DNA of 64,000 bases. It comes from Bacteroidaceae bacterium (GTDB lineage: Bacteria > Bacteroidota > Bacteroidia > Bacteroidales > Bacteroidaceae). Below, one piece after another: positions 18,402 through 28,177 of the stretch (its first letter is position 1; the number at the start of each line of letters is the position of its first letter). The DNA is taken from the NCBI GenBank assembly GCA_017645305.1, contig JAGCPD010000073.1, positions 62,001-126,000 of the forward strand, written 5' to 3'. The position numbers and the translations under genes were made by a program. A model generated the notes under the pieces. It was not told the origin of the DNA and searched no databases. It was given only the letters and a program-made list of their open reading frames with translations.

Positions 18402-19727
18402 TTACTGAATTTTGTACTTTCCAAACCATGCCTCGTTGAATGTGAGACCCAGATTCAGCATGATGTAATTCTCTGTAATCAGGTTTGAGGTGCCTGGCGT
18501 GCGCCTGAGCCATTCCACTCCTATATTCACCATAGAACGGTTGTTTATGATGTTGGTAATGGGTAATCCCATTCCAGCAGTCAGAGAATATTCCTTAGGT
18601 CCGTTAGCTCCATTAATTTTCAGGTATGGTGTAGAATAATTGGCACCTACGCGGTACTGGACCCGTTTCCAGTAATGCGGGTCGAATGGTGCTGGTGTGT
18701 ACTGAACTCCAACGGCAATCTTAATCCTGTCCTTATAAGCACCGGTTTGCGAGATGTATCTGGGCACAGAACCTACCGTGACTATCTGAGGCGTGTGGCA
18801 GGAACCCCAAAACTCCTGTTTGAAGTCCAAGCCAACAATCAGCTTTCCTTTATGATTCCATGTTGCACCGATACCATAGGTATATGGGAGGTCAAAAGCA
18901 TTGCGAACGGTGTCTATTGGGGCGTCGTCATCCTGTTGATCTGTGAATCTGGCCATCGAAGCATCGCTCTTAATCTTGTGTCCGATGCTTGCTGTGGCTC
19001 CTATGGTCAGCACATCGCTTTGTGTAAGTCGTATGGGATATTGGGCACCCAGGTCCAGTTTCCATGTTGTTAATTTCGCAGATTGAACGGAATTAAGCCC
19101 GTTATATGAGGATGTTGTGTTACCTGTAGAATAGATTTGCAGGATGGCATGTTCGTAATCACCCCAGACAAAACTGGCATTGGCACCTAACGAAAGTTCT
19201 TTGTAAACCTTAAGACCTATGCCTAAATAGGCTTGGTGCAGACCTCCGTCGCCGCTATAATTGGTGGTGCTGGTTATGGTTTGCTGCGTGTTAGGGTCTT
19301 TGGTAATCTTGTTTATGCTGTTAAAATCGTATCCGATGGTACTATATGGCATAAAACCAACAGAAAGTCCACAGTTGCGGTAAAGTCTCAGGCCGATGTT
19401 TACATAATCCAGTTTGCATTGGTGAACATTGATTCTGTTGCCGTTTTGTTTCATATTTCCGAAAGACGCCGTCATTCCTGCATCCATCAGGAAAGTAATG
19501 GAGTCTATGGCTGAGTATGATGCCGGGTTAAGCGTGTTGATGCGGTTGCCTGCGCGGAAGCCCAGACCTACTCCACCCATCGCTTTGTTGAATCCTTGAG
19601 CCTGATTTTCCAGTGTTCCCAGACCAAAGCGTGAATAAGAAGAGCTACTTCCGTTACTTTGTGCCAGAATGTTCGTGCACAACGAGCACGCAAATAAAAA
19701 ACTTACTATTTTACTGATTTTTATCAT
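18402..19727 (-). CDS. Putative outer-membrane beta-barrel protein (FadL/OmpP1-like)
   Basis: 441 residues with a signal peptide (about 1-22, ending ILAQ). The start of the mature part, YSRFGLGTLENQAQGFNKAMGG, with its Gly-rich turns and the N-terminal phrase RINTLNPASYSAID, resembles the FadL/OmpP1/PorV-like barrels of Bacteroidetes. Alternating aromatic strands continue to the C-terminus, which ends in NLGLTFNEAWFGKYKIQ. Its cargo is unknown. Its first 17 bases overlap the end of coaX, and it precedes lptC. Confidence 0.75.
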   Translation of the reverse strand: MIKISKIVSFLFACSLCTNILAQSNGSSSSYSRFGLGTLENQAQGFNKAMGGVGLGFRAGNRINTLNPASYSAIDSITFLMDAGMTASFGNMKQNGNRINVHQCKLDYVNIGLRLYRNCGLSVGFMPYSTIGYDFNSINKITKDPNTQQTITSTTNYSGDGGLHQAYLGIGLKVYKELSLGANASFVWGDYEHAILQIYSTGNTTSSYNGLNSVQSAKLTTWKLDLGAQYPIRLTQSDVLTIGATASIGHKIKSDASMARFTDQQDDDAPIDTVRNAFDLPYTYGIGATWNHKGKLIVGLDFKQEFWGSCHTPQIVTVGSVPRYISQTGAYKDRIKIAVGVQYTPAPFDPHYWKRVQYRVGANYSTPYLKINGANGPKEYSLTAGMGLPITNIINNRSMVNIGVEWLRRTPGTSNLITENYIMLNLGLTFNEAWFGKYKIQ

Positions 19728-20445
19728 AATTGTATTCTAATATCTTGTTGAGTCCTCTTGGTACAATGAACTTGTCTGCAAAGATGCTGTTCTTGATATT
19801 TGTGTCAAAATTGATTTTGTCTCCTCCAGTAAGGAATACTAACAAATGAGGGTATTTGGCCCGCATGGATTTGATGTATCCTTCTATTTCATACTTCATG
19901 CCGCGCAGAACACCTGAGCGGATTGCTGTTTCCGTGTTGTATCCCAGACCGGGAACTTCTCCTTCTGCCTGCACCAGGGGAAGCCTTACAGTGTACTCGT
20001 GCAGGGCATGTAGCCTCATTTGCATGCCAGGAGCTATGTTGCCCCCCCAGTAATTCTTATTGGCATCTATCACATCGTATGTAATGCAGGTTCCTGCATC
20101 AATGATCAGTATATCCTTGCCTGGTTTTAGAATACTGGCACCTACAGCAGCAGCCAGGCGGTCGGAGCCCAGGGTTTGAGGTGACCTGTACTTATTGCAG
20201 ATAGGGATAGGTGTGTCTGGGGTAAAGCGCAGTATGGGAAAAGGCATACTATCCAACATCTCTTTTATTGTGGCAGGGATACCTATAACAGAGCCCACAA
20301 TGCCACACTCAAAGTGGTATTTACTTGCAAACGCCGGCAATGCAGCCAGTGTCTCGTTACTTGTTTTTATCTCCTCTAAGGGTTCTTCTCCCTCAAAGGC
20401 TACTAGTTTAGCAACGGTGTTGCCGATATCAATTATCAATTTCAC
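19711..20445 (-). CDS. coaX: Type III pantothenate kinase
   Basis: 244 residues from a GTG at 20445, the start that gives the family's usual N-terminus (KLIIDIGNTVAKLV, the ASKHA phosphate-binding motif). Other family signatures are GSDRLAAAVGA, DAGTCITYDVID and GGNIAPGMQMR. It makes phosphopantothenate, the first step of coenzyme A synthesis, in the cytoplasm. The -7 promoter box ends only 5 bases before the GTG, so the mRNA is probably leaderless; longer upstream starts would lie in or above the promoter. The 3' end overlaps the outer-membrane protein gene by 17 bases. Confidence 0.92.
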   Translation of the reverse strand: MKLIIDIGNTVAKLVAFEGEEPLEEIKTSNETLAALPAFASKYHFECGIVGSVIGIPATIKEMLDSMPFPILRFTPDTPIPICNKYRSPQTLGSDRLAAAVGASILKPGKDILIIDAGTCITYDVIDANKNYWGGNIAPGMQMRLHALHEYTVRLPLVQAEGEVPGLGYNTETAIRSGVLRGMKYEIEGYIKSMRAKYPHLLVFLTGGDKINFDTNIKNSIFADKFIVPRGLNKILEYNYDKNQ

Positions 20446-20450
20446 GGGCA

Positions 20451-20482
20451 CAAAGGTACAATTAAGTGAGCGAAAAGCAAAA
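20451..20482 (-). promoter_or_regulatory. Promoter of coaX and the envelope cluster
   Basis: Minus strand: -33 TTTTG (20482-20478), 19-base spacer, -7 TACCTTTG (20458-20451). The spacer contains CTCACTTAATTG, shared with two other promoters in the window (29729-29760 and 32818-32849). The start codon follows after 5 bases. Confidence 0.75.
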
Positions 20483-20638
20483 GAAAATTCTATTTTTCTT
20501 TTCTTTTCCGACCAAAAGTACTTTCGACTAGGTGGCAAAAGTATAATATATGGTTGAGAATAGGAACGACAAAACTAAAAGTTTTACATTCCTAAGTAAA
20601 AATATGCAGAAAATATGCCTCCTTTTAATGAAAAATGG

Positions 20639-20646
20639 TAACTTTG
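20639..20646 (+). promoter_or_regulatory. -7 box TAACTTTG abutting the DUF4105 start codon
   Basis: Only four bases (TTGC) lie between this -7 element and the ATG at 20651, so the transcript is probably leaderless. No clear -33 element is visible. Confidence 0.6.
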
Positions 20647-20650
20647 TTGC

Positions 20651-21832
20651 ATGAAATTAAGACGGTTTCTTATTTTTGTGGCGTTGTTTCCGCTGGTGCT
20701 TTTATGTCGGGCGCATCAGTTGGATAGTATTCAAGCCAGTTTGATTACGTGTTCTCCCGGCCAAGAGGTCTATGCTTTGTATGGCCACACGGCACTTCGC
20801 CTCCAGAATTTTACTACAGGCGATGATTTGGTTTTTAACTATGGGGTCTTTTCTTTCAGACAACCTCATTTCGTGTGGCGTTTTGTCCGTGGCCAATGTG
20901 ATTATATGGTAGTTCCTGTTCCCTGGCATTATTTTACTCGGGAATATGAGGAACGTGGTTCTTCCATCGTGCAACAAGTATTGAATTTAACACCTCAGGA
21001 ATCAAATAGGCTGTACATGAAAATGTTAGAGGATTGTAAGCTGGAAAATAGGCAATACAGATATAATTTTCTTTACAATAATTGTACTACAAAAGTTCGT
21101 GATGCCATAGAAGATTGTGTAGAAGGACATTTGGTTTATCCTGACAGCATACCTCTTTATACCTACCGTGAGATGTTGCACCAATATACAAAGAATCATC
21201 CGTGGGCACAGGAAGGAAACGACATTCTTTTAGGTGCTGCCGTGGACACTTTGTTGAGTGCCAGGGCTGCTATGTTTGCTCCTGAGTATATGCTTAGATA
21301 TGCCGATAATGCTTTTATCTATGCAGCAAATAATGACAAGCGTCCTTTGGTTTTAAGAAACGAAATTCTTTTACAGGAAAAACCTCAGAAAGTTGAGCCG
21401 GAATTCCCTCTGACTCCTGTTCAGGCAATGTCCCTTTTGCTGGTATTCTCTGTGTTGGTTGTTCTTTTGGAACGTTGGCTTAACTGGCAATTTTGGTTAT
21501 GGGATGCTTTTTTGTTATTGGCGCAAGGTACGTCCGGTATGCTACTCCTTTTTATGTCCTTTTTTTCTGAGCACCCCGCAGTAGATGGTAATTGGCAGAT
21601 TTGGGTCTTGAATCCTGTCGCATTAATAGCACTTCCGATGGTAGTAAAAGCAGCATTCCAACGCCGGAAGACCTTGTGGCATGTGGTGTTTTTTGTAATT
21701 TTGACAACTTTTGTTGTATTTTCTCCCTGGATGCCACAGGAATTTGGAAAATTAGTTGTACCTTTGGCGCTAACTTTGCTCACAAGGCCTATAAGTTATT
21801 ACTTATATTACCGTAGGAACAACAAAAAATGA
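20651..21832 (+). CDS. DUF4105 membrane protein
   Basis: 393 residues. A signal or first membrane segment (about 5-21) is followed by a soluble DUF4105 (Lnb-like N-terminal) domain to about residue 240. It contains SPGQEVYALYGHTALRLQN, FNYGVFSF and the Cys-containing YNFLYNNCTTKVRD, typical of a papain-like or NlpC-related fold with His and Cys as candidate catalytic residues. Four to five membrane helices follow (about 257-385). The family is common next to secA in Bacteroidetes; its substrate is unknown. The stop overlaps the next gene's ATG by 4 bases. Confidence 0.85.
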   Translation: MKLRRFLIFVALFPLVLLCRAHQLDSIQASLITCSPGQEVYALYGHTALRLQNFTTGDDLVFNYGVFSFRQPHFVWRFVRGQCDYMVVPVPWHYFTREYEERGSSIVQQVLNLTPQESNRLYMKMLEDCKLENRQYRYNFLYNNCTTKVRDAIEDCVEGHLVYPDSIPLYTYREMLHQYTKNHPWAQEGNDILLGAAVDTLLSARAAMFAPEYMLRYADNAFIYAANNDKRPLVLRNEILLQEKPQKVEPEFPLTPVQAMSLLLVFSVLVVLLERWLNWQFWLWDAFLLLAQGTSGMLLLFMSFFSEHPAVDGNWQIWVLNPVALIALPMVVKAAFQRRKTLWHVVFFVILTTFVVFSPWMPQEFGKLVVPLALTLLTRPISYYLYYRRNNKK

Positions 21833-23412
21833 CGCCAAACAGAAACAGGTTTATAACGTCACTTATGGCATTGCTTGCCATCATGGGAGCCGAGGCGCAG
21901 ACTGCGACCGAAGTGCCCTGTCTGGTGGTGAACGTCATGATAGACCAGCTCCGTTCTGATTATCTCGAGGCTTTTTCGCCTCTGTACGGGCAGGGCGGCT
22001 TTGCTCGTCTGATGGAGAAAGGGCGAATATACACCCAGGCTGAATATCCTTTCGACGGTCCCGATGCAGCATCTTCCATAGCATGTTTCGTTACAGGAAC
22101 CTGTCCTTATGAAAATGGTATCATAGGACAGCGATGGTTGGATCGGCAGACATTGCAACCTGTCTTTTGTGTCGATGATAACAAATATAACGGCATTTAT
22201 ACATTAGACAAATCTTCGCCACAGCATCTTGCAGTTTCCACCATAGGCGATGAACTGAAGATTGCCAGCGAAGGAAAGAGTATGGTTCTTTCCATTGCGC
22301 CTAACAGAGATGCCGCAATTCTTTCTGCAGGTCATGCTGCAGACGGAGCCATTTGGATTGATGATTGGACTGGTCATGTTTCCGGTACCTCGTATTATGG
22401 CGTTTTACCCGATTGGGCTACGGAATTCGAAAATGACAACTCCCTTTCATCGCGAATCGGCAACATTGTATGGAAACCGCTTAGCGACGAGGTTGTCAAC
22501 TTCAGTTATTTTGTTTTCGAAGGTAGTAAGAAGCCCTTTAGCCATAAATTCACAGGCGACAGGAAGTTCCGTCAGTTCAAGGCCAGTTCTTGTGTGAACG
22601 ACGAGATAAACCTCCTTGTAAAGCAGCTCCTCAAAAAATCCAGTATCGGTACCGATGGCGTGCCTGATATGTTAAATGTTACCTATTATGCCGGAGGATT
22701 TGACCATGAGTCCGATTCAAAATACGCTATGGAGGTGCAGGATACTTATGCACGTCTTGACCGTCAGTTGGAGGAACTTGTCAATGCCGTAGAGGATAAA
22801 GTTGGGAAGGACAGGGCGCTTTTTGTGGTCACTAGTACAGGATATTCTGACAGCGAGGATGCCAAGGACCTTAGCCTGTATCGCATTCCCACAGGAACTT
22901 TCTCCATTACCAAGGCTAAGCTCTTGCTTAATATGTACCTTATTGCCGTCTATGGTCCTGGCGACTATGTCGAGACGGTAATGGGTAACGAAGTATATCT
23001 GAACCTGAAGCTCATCGAGAGCAAGAATCTGAATCTTGCGGAGGTCTTGGAGCGCAGTAGCGACTTTCTTATCCAGTTAAGTGGTGTAAAGGATGTATAT
23101 AGTAGTCAGCGCCTGGCTCTTGGAGCCTGGATCCCGGGTATCAGCAAGTTGCGTAACGCATACAACCCCAAATGTTCAGGTGACATTACTATACAGGTTT
23201 CACCGGGTTGGAATCTGAAGAACGAAGATACGTTGGAGCAGTCTTTTGCCCGCGAGTCATATATGGGTTTCCCGCTTTTCCTTTTTGGATGCGGTGTGGC
23301 TCCCGAGAAAGTACATATACCGGTTAGTATAGATAGGGTAGCGCCTACAATCTCAAAGGCACTCAGAATACGTGCCCCGAATGGTTGCTCTCAGGCTCCG
23401 CTGAATTATTAA
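21829..23412 (+). CDS. Degenerate alkaline-phosphatase-superfamily protein
   Basis: 527 residues with a signal peptide (ending AEAQ, residue 24). The overall fold markers of the PafA/type I phosphodiesterase group are there: VVNVMIDQLRSDYL with the first metal Asp at residue 39, a TGT at 89-91, DTYARLDRQ, and the C-terminal SIDRVAPTISKAL...PNGC. Key active-site pieces are changed. The nucleophile region reads FDGPDAASSIACFVTGT, the usual metal-binding D-H-G reads STGYSDS (about residue 335), and the late His before the final strand is absent (MGFPLFLFG). It is probably a non-catalytic or strongly altered family member located in the periplasm. It is coupled to the DUF4105 gene (4-base overlap) and lies just upstream of secA. 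Confidence 0.8.
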   Translation: MTPNRNRFITSLMALLAIMGAEAQTATEVPCLVVNVMIDQLRSDYLEAFSPLYGQGGFARLMEKGRIYTQAEYPFDGPDAASSIACFVTGTCPYENGIIGQRWLDRQTLQPVFCVDDNKYNGIYTLDKSSPQHLAVSTIGDELKIASEGKSMVLSIAPNRDAAILSAGHAADGAIWIDDWTGHVSGTSYYGVLPDWATEFENDNSLSSRIGNIVWKPLSDEVVNFSYFVFEGSKKPFSHKFTGDRKFRQFKASSCVNDEINLLVKQLLKKSSIGTDGVPDMLNVTYYAGGFDHESDSKYAMEVQDTYARLDRQLEELVNAVEDKVGKDRALFVVTSTGYSDSEDAKDLSLYRIPTGTFSITKAKLLLNMYLIAVYGPGDYVETVMGNEVYLNLKLIESKNLNLAEVLERSSDFLIQLSGVKDVYSSQRLALGAWIPGISKLRNAYNPKCSGDITIQVSPGWNLKNEDTLEQSFARESYMGFPLFLFGCGVAPEKVHIPVSIDRVAPTISKALRIRAPNGCSQAPLNY

Positions 23413-23426
23413 AAGACCCTCTCCGG

Positions 23427-23443
23427 CTCCCCCTTATGGGGAG
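23427..23443. repeat. CTCCCC palindrome upstream of secA
   Basis: CTCCCC (23427-23432) and GGGGAG (23438-23443) form an inverted repeat 15 bases after the stop of the phosphatase-like gene. It belongs to the same C-tract palindrome type seen at 2921 and 62.7-63.3 kb. A direct repeat TGTTGACGTT (twice, about 23482-23505) lies between it and secA. Confidence 0.45.
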
Positions 23444-23518
23444 GGAAAGTAGAAGATGATAGTAAAAAAATAAGATAAAATCTGTTGACGTTATTGTTGA
23501 CGTTGAAATTAAAGAATT

Positions 23519-26500
23519 ATGGATATATCAAAGATATTAGTTAAGATTTTTGGTGACAAAAAGTCGCGAGACCTCAAGGCTTATCGCCCTCTTGTTGAAA
23601 GCGTGCTGAAAATTTACCCAGAGATTCAGGCACTTAGCAACGATGAGTTGCGTGCCCGTTCCAAGCAGATAAAGGAGCGCATTCAGGGCTCAGCCAGTGA
23701 GTTGCGTGCTCAGATTCAGGAACTTAAGGATCGTATTCCTAACACAGATATTCAGGATCGTGCTCCAATCTTCCATCAGATTGATAAGCTTGAGAAGGAT
23801 GTACTGGAAGTTTTCGAGAAAGCCCTTGATGAGGCTCGTGCAGAGGTTTTTGCCATTGTCAAAAGTACAGCAGATCGTCTGGCTCATGCAGAGAATGGAG
23901 TGATAGAGGTTACGGCTAACGATTTTGACCGTGAACTTGCAGCTACCCATGACTTCGTCGAGATAGAGGGTGACAAGGCCATCTACCATAACCACTGGGT
24001 TGCCGGTGGAAATGACCTTCTGTGGGATATGGTACACTTTGATGTGCAGCTATTCGGTGGTACCGTACTGCATCAGGGTAAGATTGCTGAGATGTTCACG
24101 GGTGAAGGTAAGACCCTTACCGCTACGCTTCCCGTCTTTCTGAATGCCCTCACCGGAAATGGTGTTCATGTGGTAACCGTGAATGATTATCTGGCTAAGC
24201 GTGACTCAGAGTGGATGGGTCCCATCTATATGTTCCATGGTCTGAGCGTGGACTGTATAGATAAGCATCAGCCTAACAGCGAAGCCCGTCGTAAGGCTTA
24301 TATGGCAGACATCACATTTGGTACCAACAACGAGTTCGGTTTCGACTATCTGCGTGACAACATGGCGCAAGACCCCCGAGACCTTGTGCAGCGTTCGCAT
24401 AACTACGCTATTGTCGATGAGGTGGACTCTGTGCTCATCGATGATGCCAGAACACCTCTTATTATTAGTGGTCCCGTTCCCAAGGGCGACGACCAACAGT
24501 TCGAGGAGTACCAGCCTCTGGTAGAGCGCTTGGTAAACGTGCAGCGACAGTTGGCTACCCAGTATCTGGCAGATGCCAAAAAGCTTATTACAGAAGGTAC
24601 TGAGCAGGGAGACAAGCAGAAGACGGCCGAGGGATTCCTCTCACTCTTCCGCTCTCACAAGGCATTGCCTAAGAACAAGCCCCTAATTAAGTTCCTATCC
24701 GAGCCGGGTATCAAGGCTGGTATGCTCACCACAGAGGAGATTTACATGGAGAACAACAATCGCCGTATGCACGAGGCTACCGATGTGTTGTACTTCGTTG
24801 TGGACGAGAAGCAGAACAGCGTGGACCTTACGGATAAGGGTAACGAGTGGCTGGCTTCTCAGGTTAATGATGCCGACCTCTTCATTCTCCCCGATATTGG
24901 CTCAGTCATGCATAAGATAGAGACTTCTAATCTGACGCCAGAGGAGCAGATTGAGGAGAAGGATAAGGTGTTCAACGATTATGCTGCCAAGAGCGAGCGT
25001 GTACACACCATCCAGCAGTTGCTGAAGGCATACACGATGTTTAACTTAAACGATGAGTATGTTATCCAGGACGGCGAGATTAAGATTGTTGACGAGCAGA
25101 CGGGACGTATCATGGAGGGTCGCCGTTGGAGCGATGGTCTGCATCAGGCAGTAGAGGCTAAGGAGCATGTTACGGTGCAGGCTGCAACGCAGACCTATGC
25201 CACCATTACCTTGCAGAACTACTTCCGTATGTATCACAAGCTGGCGGGTATGACTGGTACTGCCATTACAGAGGCTGGCGAATTCTGGGATATCTACAAG
25301 CTGGATGTAGTAGAGGTTCCCACTAATCGTCAGGTGATTCGTAATGACATGAACGACCGTGTTTACCGTACCCAACGTGAGAAGTACAAGGCTGTTATTC
25401 TGGAGGTTGAGAAGATGCGCAACAGCGGTCGCCCCGTGTTGGTAGGTACTACCAGTGTCGAGATTTCCGAGATGCTGAGCAAGATGCTTCAGATGCGAAA
25501 GATTCCTCATCAGGTTCTGAATGCCAAACTTCACCAGAAAGAGGCAGACATTGTGGCCAAGGCCGGTACCAGTACGCTTACAACTGTTATGGAAGACGGA
25601 AAGCCTGTAGAGCGTATGCTGGGTACTGTTACCATTGCCACCAATATGGCAGGTCGTGGTACCGATATCAAGCTCACCCCCGAGGTAAAGGCAGCAGGTG
25701 GTCTGGCCATCATTGGTACGGAGCGTCACGAAAGCCGTCGTGTTGACCGTCAGTTACGCGGACGTTCCGGTCGTCAGGGTGACCCCGGCAGCAGCGTATT
25801 CTTTGTTTCTATCGAGGACAAGCTGATGCGTCTTTTCGCCAGCGAGCGTATAGCCAGAGTTATGGATCGCTTGGGCTTCAAGGAAGGCGAGATGATAGAA
25901 CACAGCATGATTACCCGCAGCATAGAGAATGCACAGAAGAAGGTAGAGGAAAATCACTTTGGTGTTCGTAAGCGTTTGCTGGAGTATGACGATGTCATGA
26001 ACAAGCAGCGTACTGTTATCTATGAGAAGCGCCGTCACGCACTTATGGGCGAGCGTCTGGGTATGGATATCAGCGATATGATTTGGGACCGTGTGTGCAA
26101 TATCATGGAGAACAACGATTTCCAGGGTTGCCGCCAGTGCTTCCTCGAGATTATGGCTATGGAGTTTCCCCTTACCCAGGACCGTTTTGAGAGCGGACAA
26201 ATCCCCGAACTCGAGGAAGAGGTTTATCAGGAGGTTCTGAAGCGCTTTGGCCAGAAGACGGAAATAATGGCTACCAATGCGTTCAAGGTGGTAAAACTGG
26301 TTTACGAGGGTCCTCAGGGTCAGATGTACGAGAATATGATGTTCCCGGTTCTGGCAGGCAAGCGTCAGTACAACATCCCCTCAAATCTTAAGGAGGCATA
26401 CGATACGCAGGCTCGCAGTGTGGTAACTTCGTTCCACAAGGCACTTATCCTGCATACCATAGATGATGCATGGAAAGAGAACCTTCGTTTGCTGGATGAA

Positions 26501-26884
26501 CTCAAGCATAGCGTTCATAATGCCAGCTACGAGCAGAAAGACCCGCTGCTAATCTTTAAACTCGAGAGCGTGAAGCTCTTCGATGATATGGTGAACCGTA
26601 TCAATGACCGCACTGTGTCTGTCATTATGCGGGCTATGGTTCCTGAGTTGCAGATTCAGGAGGCTCCTGCTCCCATGCGCGAGATGCCTCGTCAGGAGCG
26701 TGTCCGTACCCAGGAGTCACGTGGTGAGCTCACGGATGCCGGACAGCAGCAGGCAGCTTCGCGTGACACCCGTGACCGCCAGCCTGTTCAGCCCATGCGT
26801 GCCGAGAAACTGCCCGGACGTAATGACCCCTGTCCCTGTGGCTCCGGTCTGAAGTTCAAGAACTGTCACGGAAAGAACCTTTAA
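23519..26884 (+). CDS. secA: Preprotein translocase ATPase SecA
   Basis: 1121 residues, longer than the about 900 of E. coli SecA, as usual for Bacteroidetes with extra helical insertions. Visible motifs are Walker A (FTGEGKT), [20 protein letters not shown], the preprotein cross-linking region, [21 protein letters not shown] and [16 protein letters not shown]. The C-terminal linker is rich in Arg/Gln/Pro and ends in the zinc-binding SEC-C motif [16 protein letters not shown]. It powers protein export through SecYEG at the inner membrane. Strong codon bias suggests high expression. It follows the DUF4105 and phosphatase-like genes by about 106 bases. Confidence 0.98.
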   Translation: MDISKILVKIFGDKKSRDLKAYRPLVESVLKIYPEIQALSNDELRARSKQIKERIQGSASELRAQIQELKDRIPNTDIQDRAPIFHQIDKLEKDVLEVFEKALDEARAEVFAIVKSTADRLAHAENGVIEVTANDFDRELAATHDFVEIEGDKAIYHNHWVAGGNDLLWDMVHFDVQLFGGTVLHQGKIAEMFTGEGKTLTATLPVFLNALTGNGVHVVTVNDYLAKRDSEWMGPIYMFHGLSVDCIDKHQPNSEARRKAYMADITFGTNNEFGFDYLRDNMAQDPRDLVQRSHNYAIVDEVDSVLIDDARTPLIISGPVPKGDDQQFEEYQPLVERLVNVQRQLATQYLADAKKLITEGTEQGDKQKTAEGFLSLFRSHKALPKNKPLIKFLSEPGIKAGMLTTEEIYMENNNRRMHEATDVLYFVVDEKQNSVDLTDKGNEWLASQVNDADLFILPDIGSVMHKIETSNLTPEEQIEEKDKVFNDYAAKSERVHTIQQLLKAYTMFNLNDEYVIQDGEIKIVDEQTGRIMEGRRWSDGLHQAVEAKEHVTVQAATQTYATITLQNYFRMYHKLAGMTGTAITEAGEFWDIYKLDVVEVPTNRQVIRNDMNDRVYRTQREKYKAVILEVEKMRNSGRPVLVGTTSVEISEMLSKMLQMRKIPHQVLNAKLHQKEADIVAKAGTSTLTTVMEDGKPVERMLGTVTIATNMAGRGTDIKLTPEVKAAGGLAIIGTERHESRRVDRQLRGRSGRQGDPGSSVFFVSIEDKLMRLFASERIARVMDRLGFKEGEMIEHSMITRSIENAQKKVEENHFGVRKRLLEYDDVMNKQRTVIYEKRRHALMGERLGMDISDMIWDRVCNIMENNDFQGCRQCFLEIMAMEFPLTQDRFESGQIPELEEEVYQEVLKRFGQKTEIMATNAFKVVKLVYEGPQGQMYENMMFPVLAGKRQYNIPSNLKEAYDTQARSVVTSFHKALILHTIDDAWKENLRLLDELKHSVHNASYEQKDPLLIFKLESVKLFDDMVNRINDRTVSVIMRAMVPELQIQEAPAPMREMPRQERVRTQESRGELTDAGQQQAASRDTRDRQPVQPMRAEKLPGRNDPCPCGSGLKFKNCHGKNL

Positions 26885-26941
26885 GGCATTTCATAATTTC
26901 GCTAACCGCTAACCCATTTTATAATTTATAAAAATTCTTCT

Positions 26942-27382
26942 ATGAAAGCTTCACAGCAAACTATTCAGCAGATAGAGCGAACACTTCGCAAGGTTATTGC
27001 CAAGTTCCCGCATGATGCCGATCCTTTGATGACCGACATACATCTGTTAGTAAGTAATTATACGGGTGAGATACGCACCTACAATGACGATGACGAGGAG
27101 TTGGACCGTTGTGTTGTAGAAGAATGGATAAAGAGTCCTGAAGAGGATTTCTATACTCAGGCAGCTTCTATCCTGCGTAAGTGTATCCAGAATTTACGTC
27201 CCGAGGTTGAGAAGATGAGCATCCTGCAGCCTTTCTCGTTTGTCCTGATAGACGAGGATCACGAAACGCTTCAGGACCTTGTCATCATTGACAGGGAAGA
27301 GACAGTTGTTCTGGATCATCAGTTGTTGGAAGGCTTTGAAGATGACTTGGACAGGTTTTTTGAGGAACTTATGAAAGAATGA
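26942..27382 (+). CDS. Conserved acidic hypothetical protein
   Basis: 146 residues, acidic, no signal peptide or membrane segment. It is predicted to be mixed alpha/beta with a C-terminal acidic helix (LEGFEDDLDRFFEELMKE). The middle has a DDDEELDR run. The sequence looks like a conserved Bacteroidetes protein found behind secA, but I cannot name a function. It is separated from secA by 57 bases and followed at once by a strong terminator, so it is likely the last gene of the secA unit. Confidence 0.75.
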   Translation: MKASQQTIQQIERTLRKVIAKFPHDADPLMTDIHLLVSNYTGEIRTYNDDDEELDRCVVEEWIKSPEEDFYTQAASILRKCIQNLRPEVEKMSILQPFSFVLIDEDHETLQDLVIIDREETVVLDHQLLEGFEDDLDRFFEELMKE

Positions 27383-27414
27383 AAAAAGGGGCTCACTTCA
27401 GCGAGCCCCTTTTT
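27383..27414 (+). terminator. Terminator after the secA unit
   Basis: A perfect stem AAAAAGGGGCTC (27383-27394) / GAGCCCCTTTTT (27403-27414) with an 8-base loop starts one base after the stop codon. It is symmetric enough to act for the convergent DUF4923 gene too. Confidence 0.85.
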
Positions 27415-27440
27415 AGTTTCAACTTTAAATATTACCAATC

Positions 27441-28097
27441 TCACTTCTTACTGAACTTCAGCCCCAGATACATACCCTTCACATTTTTGGTAAGCGAATT
27501 CAATGCGCCCAGCGAACTGTTAACCGACCCTGCCTTCTGTGTGATGGCATTGAGCAGAGTCATCAGCTTGTCTGTCTTCATGGCAACCTGAAGTTCGCCG
27601 CCACTCAGTTTGGCGTTCATGGTAACACCCTTCTTTATCATGGGGAAGGTCAGCTTCAGGTCCGTCCCTTCCACAGCCCAGTTCACATCAATGCCTTTGC
27701 CGTTGAAGGAAATTGTGCCCGTCTTGTCCTCTTTCAGTATCATCACCACCTTGCCGCTGGTAAAGCCAATCTTGGTAAGGCCGTTCTTCATGGTCGTCTC
27801 CACCTTGCTGCTTACTACGCTGCTGCCTAAGGAAGCCAGCACGTTCTCGCTCTCAAAGGCCACGCAAGGCTGAGAGTAAGACCATGTGCCCACCAGACTC
27901 TTGTCAGATACAGTAGTGGTTCCCAACAGATTGCCAACCAGATCAGATACCACGTTTCCGGCAGTAGAGTTACCTGTAGCTTTGCTGGCAGCAGCACCGG
28001 CAACGTTCTTCAGTACGTCACTTAACTGTGCGTTTGCATGGCTGCAAACCATGATTCCCAAGGCCATAAAGGCCACTTTCAGCATGTTCTTTTTCAT
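27441..28097 (-). CDS. DUF4923 secreted protein
   Basis: 218 residues. A signal peptide (about 1-23, ending ANA) is followed by a short Ala/Gly-rich helix region and the DUF4923 lipocalin-like body (LVGTWSYSQPCVAFES... through VKGMYLGLKFSKK). The WSY...ESENVLA start and the ILKEDKTGTISFNGKGIDVNW segment fit a beta-barrel that assesses folded content, but the function is unknown. It is a single gene with its own promoter 35 bases upstream. Confidence 0.85.
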   Translation of the reverse strand: MKKNMLKVAFMALGIMVCSHANAQLSDVLKNVAGAAASKATGNSTAGNVVSDLVGNLLGTTTVSDKSLVGTWSYSQPCVAFESENVLASLGSSVVSSKVETTMKNGLTKIGFTSGKVVMILKEDKTGTISFNGKGIDVNWAVEGTDLKLTFPMIKKGVTMNAKLSGGELQVAMKTDKLMTLLNAITQKAGSVNSSLGALNSLTKNVKGMYLGLKFSKK

Positions 28098-28131
28098 TTT
28101 TCTTATTTGTTTTTGTTTAAATCCTATAGTG

Positions 28132-28139
28132 CAAAATTA
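28132..28139 (-). promoter_or_regulatory. -7 box TAATTTTG for the DUF4923 gene
   Basis: CAAAATTA on the plus strand, 35 bases upstream of the start codon. No -33 element is obvious. Confidence 0.55.
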
Positions 28140-28177
28140 CATCTTTTTCTTCATATCAGCTGTACATTTTACATAAA

